A DNA stretch of 64,000 bases from Bacillus zhangzhouensis (GTDB taxonomy: Bacteria; Bacillota; Bacilli; Bacillales; Bacillaceae). The notes under the pieces were generated by a model. The model was not told the DNA's origin. It made no database searches and saw nothing but the letters and a program-made list of their open reading frames with translations. The DNA lies in NCBI RefSeq assembly GCF_000715205.1, contig NZ_JOTP01000007.1, positions 1 to 64,000 of the forward strand, in the 5' to 3' direction. The position numbers and the translations under genes are program-made. This document shows positions 8,090 through 17,640 of this stretch, piece after piece (the stretch's first letter is position 1; each line of letters begins with the position of its first letter).

Positions 8090-8926
8090 ATACAGATTCA
8101 AAAGGTTCTAAACAATAATGTCATTAGTGTGATAGATGAACACGGAAAAGAAATTGTCGTCATGGGCAGAGGCATTGCTTTTCAAAGACGTCCCGGGGAC
8201 CCGGTGGATGAAGCGTTAATTGATAAAGTCTTTCGCCTAGAGGATCATTCCGTTCACGAGCGGATGAAAATGCTACTGCAAGAGGTTCCGTATGATGTGG
8301 TCAAGGTGACCGAGGAAATGATTCAATATGCACATACAAAGCTGAACCGAAGATTAAACGAAAGTCTGCATGTATCACTCGCAGACCATATTCATTACGC
8401 TATCGAACGATTAAAGAAAAATCACCTGATTGAGAATTCGCTCATTTGGGAGATTAAACGCTTATACAAAGATGAATTTCTCGTGGCGAAGGATTGTCTT
8501 GAGATGATTGAAGAGCGTCTCCATATTGAACTGCCTGAGGATGAAGCGGGCTTTATTGCCATGCATATCATTAATGCAGAGCTCAATGAAGATATGAATA
8601 CGACGGTCAATATCACAAAAGAAGTCAATGCCATTCTCACCATTGTGAAATATCATCTCAACATGGAGTTTGATGAAGACTCACTCAACTTTTACCGTTT
8701 TCTCACGCATTTGCGCTTTTTCGTACAGCGTCTGATCAACGAAACATTACTTGTCAGCGAAGACCAGGACTTATACCAGTTGATCAAAGTGAAATATCCA
8801 AAGGCATACGAATGTGCAAAGAAAATCGCAGAATATGTCTATCAAACGTATCATCGAGATCTGACATCAGAGGAAATGCTGTACCTCTCAATTCATTTGA
8901 ATCGACTCATCAAACGAGAGAAATAA
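8090..8926 (+). CDS. licT: Transcriptional antiterminator LicT (BglG family)
   Basis: A 278-residue antiterminator: N-terminal RNA-binding CAT domain (residues 1-55, KVLNNNVISVIDEHGKE, then GRGIAFQ) followed by two PTS regulation domains with conserved histidines (DHIHYAI, MHIINAEL, THLRFFVQRL, LSIHLNRL). It binds the RAT RNA element in the bglP leader and blocks the overlapping terminator when beta-glucosides are transported. The start is unusual: alignment to LicT and GGAGGTG spacing point to ATA at 8090. A TTG at 8084 sits only three bases after GGAGG. An upstream GTG at 8054 is less likely. Confidence 0.9.
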   Translation: MQIQKVLNNNVISVIDEHGKEIVVMGRGIAFQRRPGDPVDEALIDKVFRLEDHSVHERMKMLLQEVPYDVVKVTEEMIQYAHTKLNRRLNESLHVSLADHIHYAIERLKKNHLIENSLIWEIKRLYKDEFLVAKDCLEMIEERLHIELPEDEAGFIAMHIINAELNEDMNTTVNITKEVNAILTIVKYHLNMEFDEDSLNFYRFLTHLRFFVQRLINETLLVSEDQDLYQLIKVKYPKAYECAKKIAEYVYQTYHRDLTSEEMLYLSIHLNRLIKREK

Positions 8927-8939
8927 AGATAGATTTTCA

Positions 8940-8977
8940 AAGAAAGCGTTGACATGAGAAAAGGTGAGTGGTACTAT
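8940..8977 (+). promoter_or_regulatory. bglP promoter with overlapping cre site
   Basis: TTGACA (8949-8954), 17-bp spacer, TACTAT (8972-8977). The cre-like sequence AAGAAAGCGTTGACA (8940-8954) matches 13 of 15 positions of WTGNAARCGNWWWCA and overlaps the -35 box, so CcpA would repress initiation directly. Confidence 0.8.
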
Positions 8978-9024
8978 TTGCTCATAAACATAAAAGAATA
9001 CGGTTTCACAATGATCGTCTTAGA

Positions 9025-9118
9025 GGATTGTGACTGTTCGGCAGGCAAAACCTAAACGTTCACTGAAAAAGCGCAATGGCAAGTTGCGACTATTTTTGGT
9101 GCCCGTTTAGGTTTTTAT
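9025..9118 (+). promoter_or_regulatory. RAT antiterminator element and conditional terminator of bglP leader
   Basis: GGATTGTGACTGTTC, then GCAGGCAAAACC (9025-9052), is a classic ribonucleic antiterminator for LicT/SacT proteins. Its 3' end overlaps the terminator 5' arm AAAACCTAAACG (9047-9058), which pairs with CGTTTAGGTTTTT (9104-9116). A small internal hairpin CGCAA / TTGCG lies in the terminator loop. RAT and terminator are mutually exclusive, giving substrate-dependent readthrough. Confidence 0.92.
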
Positions 9119-9161
9119 TTTGCCCAAAAACGTATTTTTTTCAAAAAAAGGGGGTTTTTGT

Positions 9162-12462
<3,301 letters not shown>

Positions 12463-12470
12463 AAAATGAA

Positions 12471-12508
12471 AAAGCCAATCACCTTATGCGGGTGGTTGGC
12501 TTTTTTTG
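12471..12508 (+). terminator. Terminator of bglPH operon
   Basis: Stem AGCCAATCACC / GGTGGTTGGCT (one G-U) followed by seven T. Confidence 0.9.
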
Positions 12509-12620
12509 TTCGTTCACTTTATTGGCAAGATCATATTGTTCGAGTTGTTCTAAAATGATAGTCTAATGATATATTGTAAAAATTGGTTAATAATCCATTA
12601 TAAGAAAGGAGGCTGATTAT

Positions 12621-12806
12621 ATGATGACGATCCTTTTTATGTTCTTCTTATTGTTCTTCCTTTTTTATGCTTTAAACTATATAGGTCAGAAATTAATTGC
12701 GAAGGAATACCCAATGAACCATGGAGTGATTGTGACTCTGTCAGCTGTAGAAGGTATTCTTGTTTTTGTACTTGTTGGAATCAATGAGAAATTTCCTTTT
12801 TTATGA
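12621..12806 (+). CDS. Small hydrophobic membrane protein
   Basis: A 61-residue protein with two transmembrane segments (FMFFLLFFLFYALNYIG and GVIVTLSAVEGILVFVLVG) joined by a short charged loop. AAGGAGG lies 9-12 bases upstream of the paired ATGs at 12621/12624. It is isolated between the bglH terminator and an AT-rich accessory stretch. No family recognised. Confidence 0.6.
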   Translation: MMTILFMFFLLFFLFYALNYIGQKLIAKEYPMNHGVIVTLSAVEGILVFVLVGINEKFPFL

Positions 12807-13187
12807 ATTCACCTTCTTTTTAAAATAAAAAGAAAGGAAAATATGCGCATAGAGCACTGCTTATAACACATGCAGACGCCTTGGGGAGGTTGTAGATCGA
12901 AATTAAAAATTTGTTTTATAAGCCATGAAGAATAATAAATTCAACAGATGGAGCTGACTCTTTCGGGTTAGCTTTTTGTTTTTCTTATTTTTAAAATCTA
13001 ATAGAATATATAAATGTTTTAGTACGCCTTAGTAGCAAAGAGAGTGAACGGAAGGTTAAGAAAACCGTGGCTACACATAAAGAAGAAAACTTAAAGAGGT
13101 AACAGACAACTTTCATTAAACGCGCCCCTTTTAATGCAGATATTATCAAATAAGGAGCTTAAAGAAAAAAGTAACGTCCAATAAGAA
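12807..13187. other. Non-coding stretch
   Basis: No convincing gene seen in these 381 bp. One plus-strand hairpin, AGCTGACTC / GGGTTAGCT with T-run (12952-12982), looks like a functional terminator, implying a short or decayed transcript before it. The base composition is AT-rich compared with the flanking operons. Confidence 0.5.
12952..12982 (+). terminator. Orphan terminator-like hairpin
   Basis: Nine-bp stem (two G-U pairs), TTTC loop, followed by a T-rich run. No gene was found directly upstream except the small membrane gene 150 bp away. Confidence 0.6.
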
Positions 13188-13215
13188 ACTCACTAATCAT
13201 GTATGATCAGTGAGT
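13188..13215 (-). terminator. Terminator of LCI-like peptide gene
   Basis: Arms ACTCACTAATCAT and ATGATCAGTGAGT; on the minus strand the stem is followed by TTTCTTATT. It lies 19 bp beyond the stop codon of the peptide gene. Confidence 0.75.
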
Positions 13216-13233
13216 CCTTCAAGTAACAGTTGT

Positions 13234-13515
13234 TTAAAATGTGGCTTTATATTCAGCACGCCACCATCCATCTCCCATATCTACTCTTTGCTGAAGAATC
13301 CATAGTAAATTGTTTTCCGTAAATGAAGTTGGGAATGCATCAAAATCTTGACCATAAATATATCTTGTGAAACTCGCCTTAGTAGAGGCATCATCGGTTA
13401 TTTGTACATTTTGTTTAGAACTTGTAGTAACTGGACTAGTAGCGAAAGCAGGTATAGAACTTCCAAGTAACGACAAAGCCAATGAAGCGGTAATTAGTAC
13501 TTTCTTAATAGACAT
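13234..13515 (-). CDS. Secreted LCI-like antimicrobial peptide precursor
   Basis: A 93-residue precursor with a Sec signal peptide (KKVLITASLALSLLGSSIPAFA, cleavage near residue 26), a Ser/Thr-rich spacer and a C-terminal mature region of about 45 residues rich in aromatics. The tail F-x2-SF-x6-WI followed by D-x3-GWW-x2-EY matches, in spacing and residues, the remembered bacteriocin LCI of Bacillus (F-x2-SF-x6-WIF and GYW-x3-Y). That peptide is a compact four-strand beta fold active against plant pathogens. GGGAG sits 9 bases before the ATG. It has its own terminator. Homology is judged by eye; the sequence is divergent and activity is inferred. Confidence 0.65.
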   Translation of the reverse strand: MSIKKVLITASLALSLLGSSIPAFATSPVTTSSKQNVQITDDASTKASFTRYIYGQDFDAFPTSFTENNLLWILQQRVDMGDGWWRAEYKATF

Positions 13516-13532
13516 AATCAATCACTCCCTAA

Positions 13533-13568
13533 TTAATTTTTGCTAACAATGGAATAAATTCGACCCAT
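13533..13568 (-). CDS. Eleven-codon micro-ORF before the LCI-like gene
   Basis: ATG followed by GRIYSIVSKN and TAA. A perfect AGGAGG lies 11 bases upstream, which is why it was noticed. It ends 17 bp before the peptide start and could be a leader ORF coupling translation, or chance. Confidence 0.3.
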   Translation of the reverse strand: MGRIYSIVSKN

Positions 13569-13664
13569 AATGAAAAGTTCCTCCTGAAATTTGAAAATAA
13601 ATACATTTAAAGAATTTAATGTATTTATCGGTTGGTACAAAAGATATTTACTGAAATTCTCCAA

Positions 13665-13799
13665 TCAGTTTTTATTGTTCATTTCTTTTAATATTTCTAT
13701 GATAATATCATTTTGTTTCTCGATTGATTTTAAACTTTTTTCTATCATCGATCCGGAAATACACACCACAATAAAAATTGCCATACCTACAAAAAACAA
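13665..13799 (-). CDS. Small single-helix membrane peptide upstream of LCI-like gene
   Basis: A 44-residue peptide beginning at TTG 13799 with AGGAGGGG seven bases upstream. It has one hydrophobic helix (FFVGMAIFIVVCISGSMI) followed by a charged amphipathic tail (EKSLKSIEKQNDIIIEILKEM) likely to form a coiled coil. It lies on the same strand and about 150 bp upstream of the antimicrobial-like gene, so it could be an immunity or secretion accessory. That role is inference. Confidence 0.5.
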   Translation of the reverse strand: MFFVGMAIFIVVCISGSMIEKSLKSIEKQNDIIIEILKEMNNKN

Positions 13800-13926
13800 A
13801 TAAAACCCCTCCTAAAAAACGCAATTATGCGATCATCAAATGTATTGATTTGTTGATAGATTTTTTAACGGATTGTAGTTGAGTTTAACATTGAGAAATG
13901 ATCATGTGCTGAAATAGAGTAAGGGA

Positions 13927-14108
13927 ATGGAGAAAGAAATGCAAAAGGTAGATTTGAATAAAGTTGGTCATTTAAAGTGTTTGGATATTTTGAATCCAAC
14001 AAAAATGAAATCGTTCTCTTAATTGGGATGTTAACACACAGGCTGAGAAATGGAGAACTATTCTACAAACATGCAGGGGAATTAAAAAAGCTTATTTTTA
14101 AATATTAG
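13927..14108 (+). pseudogene. Short ORF split by a -1 frame change
   Basis: Frame one runs from ATG 13927 to TAA 14022. Frame minus-one is open from 13977 (GTG) to TAG 14108 and reads like real protein (ESNKNEIVLLIGMLTHRLRN, then GELFYKHAGELKKLIFKY). The frames meet at CATTTAAAG (13969-13977), which contains the slippery heptamer T-TTA-AAG. Either the gene is broken by an indel or is read by programmed -1 frameshifting. Family not recognised. Confidence 0.35.
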
Positions 14109-14237
14109 CAGGAAGCCTTTATCCTCTTACTTTATGGCTTAAATGGGTTAGGGTAGCAGTAGGTGTTATTGCTGGAGTTTCCGATCACATCTTACTCTCT
14201 ACTATCATTATAACCCGAATCCAATATGATTTATAGA

Positions 14238-14267
14238 CTGTTTTCCATCCAAAACAGCCCTTATACT
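14238..14267 (+). promoter_or_regulatory. Candidate arr promoter/operator
   Basis: Inverted repeat CTGTTTT / AAAACAG with 6-bp spacer (14238-14257), directly followed by TATACT (14262-14267). TTTCCA 16 bp before it is a weak -35 candidate inside the repeat. Confidence 0.4.
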
Positions 14268-14305
14268 GTTATACGCAAGTCAAAAACGATAAGGGATGTG
14301 GCTGT

Positions 14306-14722
14306 ATGAACGACAAGAAAGATGTCTTAGATCCTGGGCCGTTTTTTCATGGGACGAAAGCAGAATTGAAGATTGGAGATCTGCTTGAACCGCTGTACTT
14401 ATCCAATTATCAGGATAAAAAATCGAACCATATCTATTTTACCGGAACATTAAACGCGGCCAAATGGGGGGCTGAATTAGCGAGGTCTGATGCGAAAGAA
14501 AGAATTTATATTGTAGAACCGTTAGGCGAGTTTGAAAATGATCCGAATGTAACTGACAAAAGATTTCCGGGCAACCCAACACGTTCTTATCGATCGAAAT
14601 CTCCGTTGAAAATAGTCGCAGAATTAGGTTCATGGGAAAGACATTCCGATGAAGAAATCAATCATATGCTGAGCTCCTTAAAAAAATTAAGTGAAGAAGG
14701 AAAAAATGTCATCTACGATTGA
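14306..14722 (+). CDS. arr: NAD+-dependent rifampin ADP-ribosyltransferase Arr
   Basis: A 138-residue protein matching the compact Arr family, which transfers ADP-ribose from NAD+ to the C23 hydroxyl of rifamycins and inactivates them. Conserved segments seen: FFHGTKAELKIGD (residues 13-25), HIYFTGTLNAAKWGAELA, IYIVEPLGEFENDPNVTDKR and FPGNPTRSYRS, which includes the catalytic-site Asp and the rifamycin/NAD contacts, ending VIYD. Length is normal, so it is likely functional. AAGGGA lies 9 bases upstream of the ATG. It sits alone at the edge of an AT-rich accessory stretch with its own terminator. Confidence 0.92.
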   Translation: MNDKKDVLDPGPFFHGTKAELKIGDLLEPLYLSNYQDKKSNHIYFTGTLNAAKWGAELARSDAKERIYIVEPLGEFENDPNVTDKRFPGNPTRSYRSKSPLKIVAELGSWERHSDEEINHMLSSLKKLSEEGKNVIYD

Positions 14723-14745
14723 TGATCTATATTTTAAATAAGACG

Positions 14746-14776
14746 AAGGCCGCCCAGTTCATGAGGCGGCCTTTTG
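14746..14776 (+). terminator. Terminator of arr
   Basis: Perfect stem AAGGCCGCC / GGCGGCCTT and T-run; positioned between the convergent arr and regulator genes. Confidence 0.9.
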
Positions 14777-14782
14777 TTCTAT

Positions 14783-16702
14783 TTATTGAAATAACGCATC
14801 CATCAGGTCATCGAATGTTTTTGCTTTCTTGAGTGAGTGAATGCGGTCTGGATTGTCTAGTAAATCGACGGCCTGTTCAAAGAATTGGTTCATGCAGGCA
14901 GCGTCATCTTTATGAATGGCTAATAAGAAAATAAGTGATACTTGATCTCCCTGCCAGTCAATCGGCTGTTTCAGGCGTGCGATGGCTACGCAGGAGGTGC
15001 CTTCATTGGTGATGAGAGGGTGCGGCATCGCAATCCCTTTGCCAAGATAGGTAGACGACATTTGCTCCCGCTCAAGCACCGAGGATCGAAAAGAAGGCGA
15101 TACTAGCTGATGCGCCTCTAAACGGCTGCATAGTGTGTCTAATACTTCATCCTTGCTGGATAGGTCAGCATTCATTAAAGTCAATCGTTCTTGAAAAAAC
15201 GCCATTAGTTCCTTTGAGGGTGTCCCGTGTCCATTTAATAAATGAATGACCTCACTTACGCGCTGTACATCATGATGTTCAAAAAAGGCATTGACCTGAA
15301 TAATCGGTTTTCCCTTTGATGCTAGTGGGACGGTTGTGATGATGACATCACAGGGCAAAGAGGTGCTAAATGCATAATCTTGATAAGAATAGAGCTCGAC
15401 AATCTCAAGTTCATGCTGAAAGGCAGCCTTTAACTTAATTTCAAGCAGTCTTGCTGTCCCTAATCCAGACCCACACACGATAATGGCTTTCTTTTTTTGC
15501 GAGGTGTCGAGCTGGCTTCTTTCAAATGAAGCAGCGATATGCAAGGCAACATATGCGGCCTCGTCTTCATTTGGTGTACGCACCAGCTGTAAAGCATTCA
15601 GTCCGCTGACAGCCAAGTCAAATGGGTAAGGATAAGACGTTTTGATCTCATGCAAAAGCGGGTTTTGTAAGGACACGCCGTATTGGATTCGATTTAATAA
15701 TGGCTTCATATGAAGCATCAAGTCTTGCCGCAGGATGTCATCATCAGCAAAACGATGTCCGCTTGTCTTTTCAATATGCTTGAGAAATACCGTGACCGCC
15801 TGCCGTACTTCCTCTGTCGTTTGATGCTGGTCGGCTTCTTTCCACGTTTGATTCGCCAAGAGATGCATCACTAAGTAATCTGTTTCATCCTCTGACAAGG
15901 TAACATAAAAAGTGTCGCTGACTTGCTGAGTGATTTTTTTGGCAATTTTCGTTAACACTGGCGACCTTTGTGTGCGTTCGGTGCTGGCGGATATTCTCTG
16001 TTCTTTTCGTGTTTGCTGAATCGCAATGGCTAAATGAATGACTAAATTTTTTAGGGCAATGTCTTTAATGAGTAATGATTCCTGATACAGATTCGTCAGC
16101 ACAATGGATCGAATGGTTTCAAGAGAAATATCAGGAAAATGAAGCTGCTCCCGCTCGGTGATATTTGATAGCGCAGGCTCTTCCTCAAGCAGCAAGTCTG
16201 CATAGCACGTTCTTTTTTGCAATTCGTCTCCCTCAATCTTTAAGCCAAAGCCAGGCTTTGATACAAGGGTCATGCCGTAACGGGCTAATAGTTCTCGTCC
16301 TTTTTTTAAATCACTGCTGACAGTCATGCGGCTGATAAACAGCTCTTCAGCCAGTTGATCAATTTTTAAGTAGTCAGATTGAAGCAATAGTTTTCTCATG
16401 ATAAATCGTACACGCTCTTCTGGCATGACGGGTACGAGAGAGCGGGCAGGAAGCTTCTGTTGATGAAGCCAAAGCAGGAAAGCGTCTTGGTCACTCGTTA
16501 AGAGAGTGTAGCCCCTTCCGCGGATGGTCTTAATGATGGCCCCGGCTTCCTTTAATAGCTCATTTGCTTCTTTAATTAAATTGCGGATGGAGCGGTCAGA
16601 TAAGCGAAAAGAGGCAGTTAGCTCCTCCAGCTTCACGAACCCTTTTGTTTCGAATAGCCGCTGAATGAGCTGATAGGTTCGAGTATCTGCCGTCATCATC
16701 AT
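14783..16702 (-). CDS. PRD-containing transcriptional activator with EIIB and EIIA domains (MtlR/ManR type)
   Basis: A 639-residue BglG/DeoR-type activator. Domains in order: two N-terminal HTH units (about 1-140), PRD1 (about 190-290, HLAIAIQ and MHLLANQ), PRD2 (about 300-400, LMLHMKPLLNRI and ALHIAASFER), an EIIB-like domain with Cys in IIVCGSGLGTARL, and an EIIA-like domain with His in GIAMPHPLIT. Such proteins are activated or inhibited by PTS phosphorylation according to substrate. It is the last gene of the mannoside operon, its ATG overlapping the kinase stop by 4 bp, so it most likely controls the promoter at 22342-22370. Confidence 0.9.
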   Translation of the reverse strand: MMMTADTRTYQLIQRLFETKGFVKLEELTASFRLSDRSIRNLIKEANELLKEAGAIIKTIRGRGYTLLTSDQDAFLLWLHQQKLPARSLVPVMPEERVRFIMRKLLLQSDYLKIDQLAEELFISRMTVSSDLKKGRELLARYGMTLVSKPGFGLKIEGDELQKRTCYADLLLEEEPALSNITEREQLHFPDISLETIRSIVLTNLYQESLLIKDIALKNLVIHLAIAIQQTRKEQRISASTERTQRSPVLTKIAKKITQQVSDTFYVTLSEDETDYLVMHLLANQTWKEADQHQTTEEVRQAVTVFLKHIEKTSGHRFADDDILRQDLMLHMKPLLNRIQYGVSLQNPLLHEIKTSYPYPFDLAVSGLNALQLVRTPNEDEAAYVALHIAASFERSQLDTSQKKKAIIVCGSGLGTARLLEIKLKAAFQHELEIVELYSYQDYAFSTSLPCDVIITTVPLASKGKPIIQVNAFFEHHDVQRVSEVIHLLNGHGTPSKELMAFFQERLTLMNADLSSKDEVLDTLCSRLEAHQLVSPSFRSSVLEREQMSSTYLGKGIAMPHPLITNEGTSCVAIARLKQPIDWQGDQVSLIFLLAIHKDDAACMNQFFEQAVDLLDNPDRIHSLKKAKTFDDLMDALFQ

Positions 16703-17583
16703 TGCGCCGCTCCTTGCGCCTGTAAGGCGTCGGCTCCAAGGGCAATCGCTCCCATTAAACCAGATAATCCGTCAAAGGAAGGCTTTGTGACGATTTCATT
16801 TAATGGTTTTGGTAGTTGCAGGTATCCGCGAAGCCGCTTGTCTGTTTCTTCATGGATGAGCGGCAGCATAGCTGGCTGTTTCATCACACCTCCGCCGAAA
16901 ATGATGCGCTCTGGTGAAAGGGTGAGTAATAAATTTGCCGCCATTTGCCCGAGATAGTAGGCATGCAATGACCAGGCTGGATGGTCCTCTGGCAGCATTT
17001 GTGCCAATGTATGATAGCGTCCTTCTATGGCAGGTCCAGATGCCAGCCCCTCTAAACAATCATGGTGAATAGGGCAGCAGCCCCCATAGGTATCATGAGG
17101 ATGGCGTTGGACTGTAATATGGCCCATTTCTGGATGTAGCAATCCATGAATGAGGCGATTTTCAATATATGCACCACCACCTATTCCAGTTCCAACGGTG
17201 ATGTAAACCAAAGAAGCAGGATTTTCTGCTTCAGTCGAAAAGCGGGCTTCCCCGAGCGCTGCACAGTTCACATCAGTATCAAGCTTCATAGGGAGCCCGA
17301 GCGCTTGTTTTAAGGTAGAGAGTAATGGAAATTGGCGCCAGGCTGTTTTCGGTGTGTCTAAAATCGTCCCATAGCTTGGGCTGTGTTCCTTCACATCGAC
17401 CGGCCCGAATGCCCCAATTCCAAGCGCATCGACTGGGTGCTCTGTAAAATAATCGATCACTTTTTGGCATGTTTCATCTGGATTCCCTGTTGCAAAGGAA
17501 GTCATGTGTTCAATCGTTCCGTCTGTTGTTCCGTAACCGCAGACAAATTTTGTACCGCCTGCTTCGATGCCTCCAATTCGCAT
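16699..17583 (-). CDS. ROK-family sugar kinase (fructokinase/mannokinase, GmuE-like)
   Basis: A 294-residue ROK kinase. The ATP phosphate loop GGIEAGGTKFVCG is at the N-terminus, ALGIGAFGPVDV follows, and the ROK zinc site H-x9-C-x-C-type is seen as GGCCPIHHDCLEG. Family members phosphorylate fructose or mannose at O6. Within this operon it would phosphorylate the mannose released by the GH38 enzyme. The start at 17583 has GGAGGG eight bases upstream. It overlaps the downstream regulator by 4 bp. Confidence 0.88.
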   Translation of the reverse strand: MRIGGIEAGGTKFVCGYGTTDGTIEHMTSFATGNPDETCQKVIDYFTEHPVDALGIGAFGPVDVKEHSPSYGTILDTPKTAWRQFPLLSTLKQALGLPMKLDTDVNCAALGEARFSTEAENPASLVYITVGTGIGGGAYIENRLIHGLLHPEMGHITVQRHPHDTYGGCCPIHHDCLEGLASGPAIEGRYHTLAQMLPEDHPAWSLHAYYLGQMAANLLLTLSPERIIFGGGVMKQPAMLPLIHEETDKRLRGYLQLPKPLNEIVTKPSFDGLSGLMGAIALGADALQAQGAAQ

Positions 17584-17605
17584 GATCAATGCCCTCCATT
17601 AAAGA

Positions 17606-17633
17606 GGGACGGAATCCAAATGGATCCCGCCCC
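17606..17633 (-). repeat. Intercistronic stem-loop between GH38 and ROK genes
   Basis: On the minus strand a 12-bp stem with an ATTT loop forms, using two G-U pairs that would be mismatches on the other strand, so the RNA structure is selected on the transcript. There is no T-run. It probably affects processing or stability of the operon mRNA. Confidence 0.55.
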
Positions 17634-17640
17634 TACATGT

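Larger units (their letters stand above)
13804..14305 (+). other. AT-rich stretch with decayed ORFs and the arr promoter
   Basis: This 502-bp stretch has no intact gene longer than about 45 codons. It holds a possibly frameshifted short ORF (13927-14108) and, just before arr, an inverted repeat CTGTTTT-N6-AAAACAG (14238-14257) beside a TATACT -10-like box (14262-14267). Confidence 0.5.

Noticed and set aside
13591-13803. Plus-strand 70-codon frame
   Set aside because: No ribosome site and hydrophobic low-complexity content. The minus strand carries a better 44-codon ORF with a perfect SD in the same place.
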